Of a stretch of DNA of 64,000 nt, positions 36,653 through 45,495 are shown in pieces. Under the pieces are notes generated by a model. The model was not told where the DNA came from. It ran no database searches and worked only from the letters and a program-made list of their open reading frames with translations. The first letter of the stretch is position 1. Every line of letters starts with the position of its first letter. The translations under genes and the position numbers were made by a program. Source of the DNA: an uncultured Chlorobiaceae bacterium. GTDB lineage: Bacteria > Bacteroidota > Chlorobiia > Chlorobiales > Chlorobiaceae. Location: NCBI GenBank assembly GCA_903895195.1, contig CAITSZ010000039.1, positions 1 to 64,000 on the forward strand, in the 5' to 3' direction.

Positions 36653-37246
36653 ATGGACACCGTTTTCTCGAATATCGAACACCTCTACTCCAGAGAGGAA
36701 GTACTCTCAAACCCATGCCCTGTTACCAAGGCAAATGGCGTCTATGCCTTTTTCTTTAAAGAGGTGCCTCCGGGAGTGCCTGTTGAAGGCTGCTTCACTC
36801 ATGATGGGTTGACGTTACTCTATATCGCGGGATCACCTGATAAAAAAGGGAAAGCGAATTCCGCTCAAAACCTGCAGCAACGGGTGCGTTACCACTTCAA
36901 AGGGAATGCTGACGGTTCAACCCTGCGTCGATCACTCGGCATCCTGCTTGCAAAAGAGAGTGGCTATCCGCTGCGAAGAGTTGGCAGCGGCAAAAAAATG
37001 ACACTGAGGAACAAGGGAGAGCAATGGCTAGACCGGTGGATGCACGAAAACGCCTTTGTAACCTGGATAGAGAATGAAGAGCCCTGGGATCTCGAAAACA
37101 AACTCCTGAACTCTTTATCCATCCCCCTGAACATTCAGGGCAATAAACACCACCCCTATGCCGCCATGCTCGCTCAAATCCGCAGCCAGGCAATTGTCCA
37201 AGCCGAAGAAGCTGATATCGTCGATGACACTCACCCTCGGCTATAA
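36653..37246 (+). CDS. GIY-YIG-like nuclease domain protein
   Basis: A 197-residue protein from the ATG at 36653 (a TTG at 36605 would add 16). GVYAFFFKEVPPGVPVEG corresponds to GIY, and LTLLYIAGSP to YIG. NLQQRVRYHFKGNADGSTLR carries the conserved Arg region, and a Glu/Asn-containing tail (EPWDLENKLL) follows. This matches a family of small GIY-YIG proteins often found near restriction or mobile genes. Catalytic residues seem present, but activity is not established. A pseudogene fragment overlaps its 3' end on the other strand. Confidence 0.7.
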   Translation: MDTVFSNIEHLYSREEVLSNPCPVTKANGVYAFFFKEVPPGVPVEGCFTHDGLTLLYIAGSPDKKGKANSAQNLQQRVRYHFKGNADGSTLRRSLGILLAKESGYPLRRVGSGKKMTLRNKGEQWLDRWMHENAFVTWIENEEPWDLENKLLNSLSIPLNIQGNKHHPYAAMLAQIRSQAIVQAEEADIVDDTHPRL

Positions 37247-37580
37247 AATAACCCCTTAACGCTTCTTAGCCTCTCTTCAGCGAAAGTATCGGCTTCGTCT
37301 TCTTTTTCTTTGCCATCGCAGGAATAATCCATCCCCTCAATTAAAACATACTTTTTGCTATGCTTCAGGATATGACCCGCTTCATGGAAAAAGGTGAACC
37401 GGAAAATGTCATTCCTGTTCAATCGATTTGAAAGCTGAATCAACGGATTGCCTTTCACACACAGTAACCATGTCACAATGTCACCAGCCTGCAAGCAACT
37501 AATTGACCTGACGATTTTTTCCGGATAATCTGCAGTTCTACGAGCTTTTTATACGCTCTGAACCTCTCTTGATGCCGTAT
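37231..37580 (-). pseudogene. Fragment of an ImmA/IrrE-family metallopeptidase
   Basis: The frame 37231-37494 holds the HEAGH zinc motif in IFRFTFFHEAGHILKHSKKY, with a downstream KEDEADTFAEERL typical of COG2856/M78 peptidases. It starts only at a TTG. The upstream 80 bases in another frame read ERFRAYKKLVELQII, like the linker that precedes this domain in family members, suggesting a frameshift near 37510-37530. The N-terminal helix-turn-helix is missing and the C-terminus ends soon after FAEERL. It is probably a decayed antitoxin or phage regulator. Confidence 0.6.
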
Positions 37581-37958
37581 TATCTCTGTGTATATTTCAA
37601 TATTTTTCACGGTTTTTTTCAACAGAAATACATATTTTTTAATATAAATTAACCGGAATTCAACAATAAAAAGCTATTATTTACGAAATAAACCCGGGGT
37701 TAGTAAATAACTTTATATATATCAGTATATAAATGATGACGATCAGACTTGCTTTGGACTTTTGGATGTTGTTTAGCGAATTCACAATCGACAGAAAATG
37801 AAAAGTTCTTTGGGCTATCGCAGTAATCCCGTTTTGAGTTAGTCAAAGACTCCCTATGTAACAAACTCATAAAGAGTGTCCGACAGTGCACTCTACTTCC
37901 CAACTGTTTAATGAGTTACGAGTTAAAAATCTTTGAAACAGAGTAACTGGAGAAAACA
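37581..37958. other. AT-rich gap before secreted-protein genes
   Basis: No credible gene. It contains an 8-base inverted repeat TTATTTAC/GTAAATAA (37677-37684 and 37703-37710) around CCCGGGG. A 67-codon minus-strand frame here is not convincing. The 3' part presumably carries the promoter of the gene at 37959. Confidence 0.5.
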
Positions 37959-38675
37959 ATGATGAAGAAAACTATCTGGTTGGCTGCCGGAATATCCGGA
38001 ATGCTTCTCGGTCATCCCGCCGTCGATGCAAAAGCCGCTATCGACATAAATATCAACGCAGGAAGCAGGCGCTCATTTATTATCAATTCACCGCCGAGTT
38101 TTATTTATCTGAGAACTCAAGGCTTTTCAGTATCCGTCGGTAGTCCGTATGACATCGTTTACTATGGTGACCGCTATTACATCTACAACGATGGCCACTG
38201 GTACCGCTCTTATTATTATCGAGGACCATGGGTTCTTATCCTTGATAGCGGGCTCCCCTATCAGATAAGAAGACACAGATGGGATGATATCAGAAGGTAT
38301 CGTGATAATGAGTACCGCAGGTCTGATAGCCGCAATAACCGTTATCAGCGTAATGATGATAATAAGAGGAGAATCCTTGATCAGCGCAGCGATGCCAGCA
38401 ACAGGAAGGGTCAGCCTGAACATCAGAACAGGGTAATTCAGGGTCAGCAGAACAACGTCCATGAGCAACGCCAAATGCAGAGGCAACCAAACAACGCACC
38501 TCAGCAGCGGCAGATTCATGAACAGCAGAACAACGCTCCTGAACAACGGCAGATGCAAAGACAGCAGAACAACGCACCACAACAGCGACAGAATCAAGGA
38601 GCACAAAGCAAAGCTTCTGAAAACAGAAAAGGCCCGGATCAGTCAGGCAAGGATGACAGGGGTAAAAAGAACTGA
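37959..38675 (+). CDS. Secreted protein with Arg/Tyr-rich core and Gln/Asn-rich repeats
   Basis: A 238-residue exported protein. Residues 1-26 are a signal peptide (KKTIWLAAGISGMLLGHP, cleavage near DAKA-A). A folded-looking part follows, with YYGDRYYIYNDGHWYRSYYY near 70-90, similar in style to envelope proteins annotated as DUF. From about residue 140 the sequence is low-complexity, with 12-residue repeats such as QQNNAPEQRQMQR occurring about four times. The tail is Lys/Asp/Gly-rich. GGAG lies eight bases before the ATG. It is followed at 75 bases by a related small His-rich gene sharing the signal style and a V/I-NINI strand. Function unknown; I do not recognise the family. Confidence 0.75.
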   Translation: MMKKTIWLAAGISGMLLGHPAVDAKAAIDININAGSRRSFIINSPPSFIYLRTQGFSVSVGSPYDIVYYGDRYYIYNDGHWYRSYYYRGPWVLILDSGLPYQIRRHRWDDIRRYRDNEYRRSDSRNNRYQRNDDNKRRILDQRSDASNRKGQPEHQNRVIQGQQNNVHEQRQMQRQPNNAPQQRQIHEQQNNAPEQRQMQRQQNNAPQQRQNQGAQSKASENRKGPDQSGKDDRGKKN

Positions 38676-38750
38676 GTAAATGGTAATCTGGCGATTTCCG
38701 CTGATCCCGGTAACAATTCGTTCTCATAACAACAACTTAAAAGGAGAATA

Positions 38751-38951
38751 ATGATAAAAAAAACCATGTTGATAGTCTTCGCCATAGCAGGAATGCTGTT
38801 TGGTTCCCCACTGCCGGATGCGCAGGCTGGCGTCGGAGTTAATATCCGCATCGGAGGGAAAAGACATCACCACCATCACCACCGTAACTCGCATAGAAGA
38901 TACCGCCACTCAGGGTTGTCGACATCAACTGCAGCCATGAAACAGGTATAG
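38751..38951 (+). CDS. Small secreted polyhistidine protein
   Basis: A 66-residue protein with a signal peptide (KKTMLIVFAIAGMLFGSPLP, cleavage near AQA-G). A strand GVGVNIRIGGKRH resembles that of the gene upstream (AIDININAG), and a block of six His is followed by RNSHRRYRHS. AAAGGAG sits six bases before the ATG. It may bind divalent metal in the periplasm; this is inference. The unrelated-length peptide at 5366-5530 has the same plan. A perfect hairpin follows. Confidence 0.7.
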   Translation: MIKKTMLIVFAIAGMLFGSPLPDAQAGVGVNIRIGGKRHHHHHHRNSHRRYRHSGLSTSTAAMKQV

Positions 38952-38982
38952 ACGCCTCAAATTAATTTCTTTGATGCCAACC

Positions 38983-39027
38983 AATATTCTGAGTGTCCCC
39001 CCAAAAAGGGGGGACACTCAGAATATT
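38983..39027. terminator. Perfect 20-base inverted repeat hairpin
   Basis: Arms 38983-39002 and 39008-39027 are exact reverse complements, separated by AAAAA. The stem core is TCCCCCC/GGGGGGA. The plus-strand side is followed by CTTCTTCAGC rather than a T-run, so termination is possible but not typical. A short related motif, TCCCCCAAAGGGGGA, occurs at 36530. Confidence 0.7.
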
Positions 39028-39249
39028 CTTCTTCAGCTCGTTTTTCTTCAGCACCCGACATTTTTCGCAGCGCAATAGCTACATAGCTCTAAACAGAAAT
39101 CAGATTGATTTCCATAGGGTCATAGCAGGCAGGTGCAGACAACACGGTTTAGCTGTATCAATGAACAAGAGCAGCTTTCAGCCCCCTTCTTTTTCGCTAT
39201 ATTACTGCAATGCATTCTCTTTAAATCAACTGAAGGTAGAGGATCTGAC

Positions 39250-40020
39250 ATGAGGGCAGGCAATTTCACACTCGAGAAATACTTCAGCAGGATTGCCTAT
39301 AATGGTAAACCAAAAAAGGATATTGCCACAGTAACGGAAATAATGCAGAATCAGTTATTTTCAGTTCCATTCGAAAATCTGGATGTTCAGGCAGGGAAAA
39401 TTGTCTCCCTGGTTCCAGAGGAAATTGTTGAAAAAATATTGGTTCGTAATCGTGGCGGATATTGCTATGAAGTCAATGGCCTCTTTGCAATGGCACTGCA
39501 GGAGCTTGGCTTGGACTATACATTTGTAGCAGCTCGCCCGATGATTTACCCCGTCAGGCGCCCCAAAACGCATATGGCGATTGTGGGTGAAGTTGAGGGA
39601 GAGAAGTGGCTGATTGACCTGGGATTCGGGAGCAACAGCATAAGAAAGCCAATGCGCCTCAATCTCCTTGATGTTGAAGTAATGCAGGACGGCTATCTGT
39701 TTATGCTATGCAAAGCCGATGAGAGCAAATATCGGCTGAAAGCATTCGTCGAAGGAGAGTGGGTGGATCAATACGAATTTGACCTCTACCCGCAGGAATG
39801 GATTGACTTCACCCCTGCCAACCACCTGAACTCAACACACCCCGACGCAATATTTGTCAAAAAACTGCTGGTCGTACTGCACAACCCAACAGGCAGAGTA
39901 ATACTTATGGGCGACACCATAAAAACCGTCAGCAACGGAATAACCACAAAACGATTCATATCCTCCGAAAACCGTGCCGCCATCCTGGCCACCAATTTCG
40001 GCCTTGTCGCCCCTGAATAA
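39250..40020 (+). CDS. nat: Arylamine N-acetyltransferase
   Basis: The 256-residue protein is an NAT: FSVPFENLDVQAGK near residue 37, then the catalytic triad Cys72 (RNRGGYCYEVN), His108 (KTHMAIV) and Asp123 (LIDLGFG). These positions are nearly the same as in characterised bacterial NATs (69/107/122). It transfers acetyl from acetyl-CoA to arylamines or hydrazines; the physiological substrate is unknown. The ATG at 39250 is preferred to 39133: it has AGAGGA at good spacing and matches family length. Monocistronic. Confidence 0.92.
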   Translation: MRAGNFTLEKYFSRIAYNGKPKKDIATVTEIMQNQLFSVPFENLDVQAGKIVSLVPEEIVEKILVRNRGGYCYEVNGLFAMALQELGLDYTFVAARPMIYPVRRPKTHMAIVGEVEGEKWLIDLGFGSNSIRKPMRLNLLDVEVMQDGYLFMLCKADESKYRLKAFVEGEWVDQYEFDLYPQEWIDFTPANHLNSTHPDAIFVKKLLVVLHNPTGRVILMGDTIKTVSNGITTKRFISSENRAAILATNFGLVAPE

Positions 40021-40271
40021 TAAGCGCTTCACAAAAAATGATTCCGTAATAAAATATGCCAGACACAAAAGCAGATTAGCCATTATTGCGCCGTAGGGGC
40101 TACCCTTGTGGTCGCCCTCAGTGTTGTAGTTAAACCCCTTCAGACAACGGCCTGAATAGGCTTCAATCACAACTCCTTTGAACGGCGCCCGCCGCTTATG
40201 CTGTAAAAAAAGGGTTTTTAATACGCTATATTGCTGAAGATACCAGAAGTACAAAAACCATTGAGGATTTT
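40021..40271. other. Short gap with a GC-rich repeat-like fragment
   Basis: About 40085-40125 reads GCCGTAGGGGCTACCCTTGT followed by GGTCGCCC, similar to a short sequence that I recall recurring between genes in many genomes. No second copy is seen in this window. The remainder presumably carries the promoter of the next gene. Confidence 0.4.
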
Positions 40272-41648
40272 ATGAACAGTGCTAATAAATACTGGCTTTG
40301 TCTTGTGTTTGTCTTGTCTTTCACGCCGGTTTCTTTTGCTGATTATAAGACTGACATCGGCTATGCCGATCTGAAAGGTTTGCTGGGTGCAAGCATGCCG
40401 ACTGGTGCTGGTGTAAAAGTAATGCAGGTTGAAGCTGGTGAAACTGCTTATGCACCGAATACCACGAGCACGCAGTTTGCAGGCAAAACCTTCCGCTTCC
40501 CCTGTGCTGCAAGCATTTCGCCTTCTGGTCATGCAACCTGGGTCGGTTCACTTTTTTATGGCGCTGGTTCAATGGCTCCTGGTATTCGTACTATTACCAG
40601 TTATGGTTTCTCTGACTGGATAAAAAGCCTGTTCCACCCTTTGGTTTCAGTACCGCCTAACAGCAGTCGGATTGTCAACCAAAGCTTGGTCGGTAACGGT
40701 AATAATGCATTACAGACGGGGATCATTTTGCGCTTGGTGGATAGACAGGTGCAGAGGAAGGAGCTTATTCAGGTCGTTGCCATGGGTAACGGGCCTGGGG
40801 TTAATGCTTTGTTGAATAGCGCCTATAATGTTATTGCGGTGGGTAAATGTAGTGGCAATCTTGATTATGGCTCTAAACCTGTTGATCCGGTCTACAGAGC
40901 AGGACGTACCCGACCGGATGTCGTAGCTCCCGAATCGACTACCAGTGCGGCTGCACCGGAAGTAGCCGCCACGGCTGCGTTGCTGGTTGAAACAGGTCAT
41001 AAAGGCGCCTTACGGCTTTCCAGGAGTTCTGCAATGGTCACCGGTATCGGGACTGTTTACAATGCCGAGCGGGCCGCAACCATTAAAGCGGCTCTTATGG
41101 CCGGGGCAGATCGGGTAACACACAATAGCCCCGGCAAAGGTGATATCTCCGACTACCGCAGTACCGGCCACCAAACCAATAATGGCCTTGATGAGCGTTT
41201 TGGTGCGGGTCAGGTTAATGTGCTTCACAGCTATCAGATTATTGCAGCTGGTGAGCAAAAAAGTCTGGAACATGGTGGCCTCAATGCGGGAGTGATTGGC
41301 TTGAACGGCTTTGATTATGAAAATGCCTTTGGCGGATTTTTAAGCAGCAACAAGACCGCAACCTATAAATTTCATGCAGCCACTGATTCAAAATTATCGG
41401 CATCTTTGGTATGGAATATGAATGTTACCAATGATGGGAGGTTACGCACAGGGTTGCCAAACCTGAACCTTGAATTATTTGATCTCACCAGCCAAACCAT
41501 ATCTGCCTTTTCTTCGAGCACTCACGATAATAGTGAACATATCTGGGTTGATTTGGCAATGGGGCATAGCTATGAACTGCTCGTTAAGTCTGCCGAAGCG
41601 AATGATTTCAATTGGGACTATTCATTAGCCTGGCATATCAGCAATTAA
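40272..41648 (+). CDS. Exported subtilase-like protein with altered Asp site
   Basis: The 458-residue protein has a signal peptide (cleavage near SFA-D, residue 23) and the order of a subtilisin-like S8 domain. The Asp strand normally reading VIDTG is replaced by VMQVEAGE (Glu54). The His motif is SGHATWVGSLFYG (His87), oxyanion Asn candidates are in NQSLVG and VAMGNGPG, and the Ser motif is RPDVVAPESTTSAAAPEVAA (Ser225). C-terminal to about residue 345 lies a beta-rich domain resembling P- or PPC-type domains (FHAATDSKLSASLVWN). Whether Glu54 can act as the third catalytic residue is unclear; it may be inactive. GAGG lies a few bases before the ATG. Its 3' end overlaps a convergent hydrolase gene by 24 bases. 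Confidence 0.7.
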   Translation: MNSANKYWLCLVFVLSFTPVSFADYKTDIGYADLKGLLGASMPTGAGVKVMQVEAGETAYAPNTTSTQFAGKTFRFPCAASISPSGHATWVGSLFYGAGSMAPGIRTITSYGFSDWIKSLFHPLVSVPPNSSRIVNQSLVGNGNNALQTGIILRLVDRQVQRKELIQVVAMGNGPGVNALLNSAYNVIAVGKCSGNLDYGSKPVDPVYRAGRTRPDVVAPESTTSAAAPEVAATAALLVETGHKGALRLSRSSAMVTGIGTVYNAERAATIKAALMAGADRVTHNSPGKGDISDYRSTGHQTNNGLDERFGAGQVNVLHSYQIIAAGEQKSLEHGGLNAGVIGLNGFDYENAFGGFLSSNKTATYKFHAATDSKLSASLVWNMNVTNDGRLRTGLPNLNLELFDLTSQTISAFSSSTHDNSEHIWVDLAMGHSYELLVKSAEANDFNWDYSLAWHISN

Positions 41649-42413
41649 CCGCTGCTCAGTGAGCCAACCGCCCACATAGTCTGCGACATCCTCCCATCCA
41701 GGCTCTCCAACGACCCAGTGAGCATGATTTTTGAACTCCTTGTATGTTGAAACCGCCTCATACTTTTTCGCAATTTTGCGAGCGACTGATGCCGGGGTGA
41801 TAAGGTCCAGCGTTCCGGCTACGACAAGAACCGGGCAGGTAACGAGGGACTCATCGACGAATGATGACCGCGATGGGTCCAGAAACCAGTACCCGATTTG
41901 AGTCGCTGCCCTTCCAGATTCATAAACGAGTTTATTATAAATCTCCCACTGTTCTGTTTCGGTCATCAGATGCAGCATTGAATAGGCGGTTTCACTGAAT
42001 TTCTGCCGGAACGGGTTTTTCCAGAAGCCCCATGTTGTCTGTACGCTCCAGAAGCTCTTGACAACAGAGGGGGTCAGAGCCATGATGCCATAAGGAGATG
42101 CGGGAGTAAGCAGAACAAGAGCCTTTGCCTGTTTGCGGGTGACAAGAATCTGGGCGAGAAGCGCCCCCATGGAGTGCCCCATCACAATAGGCGGTTCGTC
42201 AAGCTGGCTGATCTCATGTTCAAGCTGTTCAACGTAATCCAGAAGACCGGTAGTGCCTAAATCGGGATGTGGAACACCACGGGGATCCATATCATGATAG
42301 CGCAATGTGGTCGCGATGCAGCGATACCCTTCAGCCTCAAACTTATTCCGATAATTCTCCCAGTACCACGGCCCGCCAAACATTCCGTGAATCATAAAAA
42401 TCGTCTGAGCCAT
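41625..42413 (-). CDS. Alpha/beta hydrolase
   Basis: The 262-residue protein begins at the ATG at 42413, just after GGAGGAGG. It has the oxyanion segment IHGMFGGPWYWENY, the nucleophile elbow VMGHSMGALLAQ, the acid in AGTLDLITP and the His in FKNHAHWVVGE. It is a serine alpha/beta hydrolase (lipase/esterase-like); substrate unknown. No signal peptide. It overlaps the convergent protease-like gene by 24 bases at their 3' ends. Confidence 0.85.
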   Translation of the reverse strand: MAQTIFMIHGMFGGPWYWENYRNKFEAEGYRCIATTLRYHDMDPRGVPHPDLGTTGLLDYVEQLEHEISQLDEPPIVMGHSMGALLAQILVTRKQAKALVLLTPASPYGIMALTPSVVKSFWSVQTTWGFWKNPFRQKFSETAYSMLHLMTETEQWEIYNKLVYESGRAATQIGYWFLDPSRSSFVDESLVTCPVLVVAGTLDLITPASVARKIAKKYEAVSTYKEFKNHAHWVVGEPGWEDVADYVGGWLTEQRLIADMPG

Positions 42414-42620
42414 TGTGCCTCCTCCCGGTTTCATTACCAAAACTAACGGGACGCTCATGACTATGTGTACTTACTGAATTAGCCACAAGTTAAAATCAAA
42501 ACTACTTGCCCCTACTGATTATAACCAAAACGCTGATTACTTCATTAGCGAAATTTATTCAGTTGCACATTATAAGGGTTGTTACCAAAAACCGAGCTTT
42601 GTTTATTTTGGAACAAATAA

Positions 42621-42647
42621 GAAACCCCGGTTTAGAACCAGGGTTTC
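42621..42647 (-). terminator. Hairpin downstream of the TPR gene
   Basis: GAAACCCTGGTT pairs with AACCGGGGTTTC on the minus strand with a 3-base loop and one G-T pair; a TTATTTGTT stretch follows on that strand. It would end the TPR transcript, 84 bases after its stop. Confidence 0.5.
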
Positions 42648-42730
42648 GAAGTTTCGTCTTCATCATTTCTTTATCATAGTCAACCGACTTTAAGGCTATC
42701 ATCATCCTGTAATTATCGGCAGACAATATA

Positions 42731-43165
42731 TCAACCGTTATTTCTGCTTACCTCTTGTTCTCCAGCACTCTCTCCAGATACCCCTGCTCTTTTAAAGTCT
42801 GATTGAGCCCCCTTAATGTCTCCAAGTGCTGTTTTGGCAAGTGCTCTAATTTTAAAACCTTGAGCCCCTACCGGAGTTGGATCTGCTTCTATAGATTTCA
42901 TGAAATCTGCTTTTGCTGACTCTGTGGCACCGAAAGCAAGCTCTGAAACGGCCCGATTGTAGTATGCCTTGCTCATGTCATCAGAACCAAGTTTAGGCGA
43001 ACTTTCAATCGCCTTGGTAAAGTTTTCTATGGCTTCCTGATACTGACCGGCTTTCAGTTGTGCTTCTCCGCTGCTCAGAGCCGGACTGTTATGGGCAAAC
43101 ACGGCATTAGTTGCCACCATAATGTTCAATGCCGCAATAGAGAGAAAACGAAAAGATTTTTTCAT
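42731..43165 (-). CDS. Exported TPR-repeat protein
   Basis: A 144-residue protein with a signal peptide (cleavage near VFA-H, residue 24) and about three tetratricopeptide units: GEAQLKAGQYQEAIENFTKA, SKAYYNRAVSELAFGATESA, and IRALAKTALGDIKGAQSDFK. It should be periplasmic and mediate protein contacts. Partner unknown. It lies between a hydrolase and a VIT-type transporter, each with separate spacing. Confidence 0.78.
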   Translation of the reverse strand: MKKSFRFLSIAALNIMVATNAVFAHNSPALSSGEAQLKAGQYQEAIENFTKAIESSPKLGSDDMSKAYYNRAVSELAFGATESAKADFMKSIEADPTPVGAQGFKIRALAKTALGDIKGAQSDFKRAGVSGESAGEQEVSRNNG

Positions 43166-43307
43166 AAGGCGCCCCGCTTTTTATGTTGATCAATAACTAT
43201 ACAGCATATTTTAATCAACACTCCCTTAAAGCGCCGCTAAAGCCCCCTTAATTTTTCACTAAAAATCACACCTATGAAAATAATCCCCTTCGTTGGCCTG
43301 GCTTAAC

Positions 43308-44003
43308 CTATACAACGGCACCAAAGAACCTGCCAACACCAGCCGTAATCACCATCGCAAGTGCACCCCAAAAGGCAACTCGAAGGGCACCTTTGGCTAC
43401 AGATGCTCCGCCTGCGTATGCCGCTGTCCCCCCAAGAACACTTAATGTGACAAGAGCAGTAACAGATAAAACTTCAACAAACCGGCCCGAAGGTGCCAGC
43501 AGCACCGCTAAAATAGGAATAATTGCACCTCCAATAAACGAGATAGCAGAAGCAAACGCAGCCTGAATAGGTCTTGCCCGAAGAGTCTCTGTAATACCAA
43601 GTTCATCCCTGACATGTGCAGAAAGGGCATCCTTCGACATGAGGCTAACTGCCACAAGCCTTGCAAGTGGTCCATCAAGACCCCTGCCTATATAAATTGA
43701 GGTCAGCTCCTCTAATTCGTGCTCCGGATCAGTTTCAAGTTCCTTCTTTTCTCGTTCGATATCCGCCTCTTCTGTATCAGATTGAGATTGAACGGACACA
43801 TACTCGCCTGCTGCCATAGACATAGCGCCAGCCACCAGACCAGCCACCCCTGTTAGCAGGATACTGCCTTGTGGAACACCGGCAGCAGCTACGCCGATAA
43901 GCAGACTTGCTACCGATATCGTACCGTCATTCGCCCCAAGCACTGCAGCTCGAAGCCAGCCAATCCGCTCAGCTCTGTGTGCCTCCCTGTGAATGTATGC
44001 CAT
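43308..44003 (-). CDS. VIT1/CCC1-family transporter
   Basis: The 231-residue protein has five hydrophobic segments. RAAVLGANDGTISVASLLIG, GLVAGAMSMAAGEYVSVQSQ and the charged linker with EREKKELETDPEHELEEL are hallmarks of VIT/CCC1 proteins, which move Fe2+/Mn2+ out of the cytosol. The ATG at 44003 has GGGAGA at a good distance; a TTG just before it is unlikely. Bacterial members are usually annotated as membrane proteins of uncertain metal. Together with the Nramp at 2141 it suggests control of iron/manganese levels, but the two are not linked in position. Confidence 0.88.
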   Translation of the reverse strand: MAYIHREAHRAERIGWLRAAVLGANDGTISVASLLIGVAAAGVPQGSILLTGVAGLVAGAMSMAAGEYVSVQSQSDTEEADIEREKKELETDPEHELEELTSIYIGRGLDGPLARLVAVSLMSKDALSAHVRDELGITETLRARPIQAAFASAISFIGGAIIPILAVLLAPSGRFVEVLSVTALVTLSVLGGTAAYAGGASVAKGALRVAFWGALAMVITAGVGRFFGAVV

Positions 44004-44268
44004 CAATCAATTCTCCCTTTTGATAAACTTGTTCTATGAATTAGAGAAAACCTCCGGATAGTAAGCTTAGAGCAGTATAAACTTTAGGATACGCTAAAAA
44101 TCATGAGATTGAGCAGTCAGATTGCCTTATGTTGAGGCTTCAATAGTTTGAAAAAAAGTCATATACTCCAAGACATTGTTATCAATATAATTACATAGAA
44201 AGTCAAAGCACTGACAAGAGCCGTTTCGCAGTGATTTTTTGACTGGCAACCAGTTCAAATTCAAGAAA

Positions 44269-44904
44269 ATGAAAGTAATAGCAATCAACGGAAGCCCCAA
44301 ACATGATGGAAATACCTGGCATGCACTGACAGGTGTCGGCCTGCAACTTCATGAAAACGGTATTGAGTTTGAGATTATTCATATAGGAAACAAGGCTGTC
44401 AGAGGATGTATGGCATGCGGAACATGTGCGAATAATAAAGATGAGAAATGCAGCATAAGCACCGATCCTGTAAATGAATGGATTCAGCAGATAAAAGAAG
44501 CTGACGGCATAATTCTTGGTTCGCCGGTTTATTATGCGGGCATTGCAGGAACAATGAAATGTTTCCTCGACAGAGCATTTTATGTCGCAGGGGTTAATGG
44601 AGGATTGTTCCGCCAGAAAGTTGCCGCTGCAGTTGTTGCTGTTCGCCGCACAGGAGGTTCTACCACCTTCGACAGCCTCAACCATTATCTGACCTATTCC
44701 GAAATGATTCTTGCCACCTCAAATTACTGGAACATCTCGCATGGCAGAACGCCGGGTGAAGTGCTGCAGGATGGCGAGGGAGTGCAGATCATGGATGTCC
44801 TTGGCCGGAATATGGCATGGCTTCTCAAAATGCGAGAGGCAACAAAAGCTTCGCTGCCCCCACCCGCCCAGGTTGAAAAAATTTATACCCACTTCATAAG
44901 GTAG
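44269..44904 (+). CDS. Iron-sulfur flavoprotein / NADPH-dependent FMN reductase-like protein
   Basis: A 211-residue flavodoxin-fold protein from the ATG at 44269. MKVIAINGSPKHDGNT is the FMN phosphate loop. The compact Cys motif VRGCMACGTCANNKDEKC (CX2CX2CX6-7C) is that of iron-sulfur flavoproteins, and SPVYYAGIAGTMKCFLDRAF is the second FMN segment. It probably moves electrons between NAD(P)H or ferredoxin and a small acceptor. No partner gene is next to it. A GCACCTCACCA hairpin follows. Confidence 0.85.
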   Translation: MKVIAINGSPKHDGNTWHALTGVGLQLHENGIEFEIIHIGNKAVRGCMACGTCANNKDEKCSISTDPVNEWIQQIKEADGIILGSPVYYAGIAGTMKCFLDRAFYVAGVNGGLFRQKVAAAVVAVRRTGGSTTFDSLNHYLTYSEMILATSNYWNISHGRTPGEVLQDGEGVQIMDVLGRNMAWLLKMREATKASLPPPAQVEKIYTHFIR

Positions 44905-44929
44905 CTCAGGGATATCATAAAACAGTCCC

Positions 44930-44959
44930 GCACCTCACCAGAATTATATGGTGAGGTGC
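44930..44959. terminator. Hairpin after the flavoprotein gene
   Basis: GCACCTCACCA (44930-44940) pairs with TGGTGAGGTGC (44949-44959), an 11-base perfect stem; no T-run follows. Termination is plausible but not proven. Confidence 0.5.
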
Positions 44960-45495
44960 TCGCTTGCCCGTAACCATTATAATTTCATTCATCCTCCGGT
45001 TGAAACCCGCTCAAAGCAGTATATTTTACTGATAAATACGATACGCCATAGTTACAATATTAATACGTCAAGCGTTTTAGCGAAGGGTTCGCTACCACTT
45101 CAAAAGCGTATCTGATTTTATCAAACTCCTAGGTTCGAGTGTGTAATTTGTGAAGTTTTATAATCTTTTTCCGCTTGCATATAACTCTTAACAGATTACT
45201 GCAAAAGGTCGACATCTGTGCCTGTCATGCTCTTTTATGGAAAATTTTGTTCTCTGCTATTGAACGCTTTTATTATCCTTATTGTTTACTCTTCTTCCAT
45301 TGGTATAACAATACCTTTTGAATCCCGTTACAGAGTCCGGATCGCAAGATCATCGGACCGGCTTCTTTCACATAAGGATTAATATTTCAGGCTGGCGAAT
45401 TTGACATTAATGTATTTTTCCTTAACATACCATGTTTGTGTCATTTCGCTTCCTGCTCCACGTTAAGTAACCTATACCACGTGTCAAATATCAAG
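44960..45495. other. Long gap upstream of the hdr-flx cluster
   Basis: No convincing gene. It holds a small hairpin AGCGAAGGGTTCGCT at 45079-45093. TTGACA at about 45405, some 90 bases before the hdrCB start, is a candidate -35 element with a weak -10 (AACATA). This stretch probably contains the control region of the hdr-flx operon. Confidence 0.4.

Noticed and set aside
37700..37903. 67-codon minus-strand ORF in the AT-rich gap
   Set aside because: No domain, no convincing start and composition unlike the neighbouring genes.
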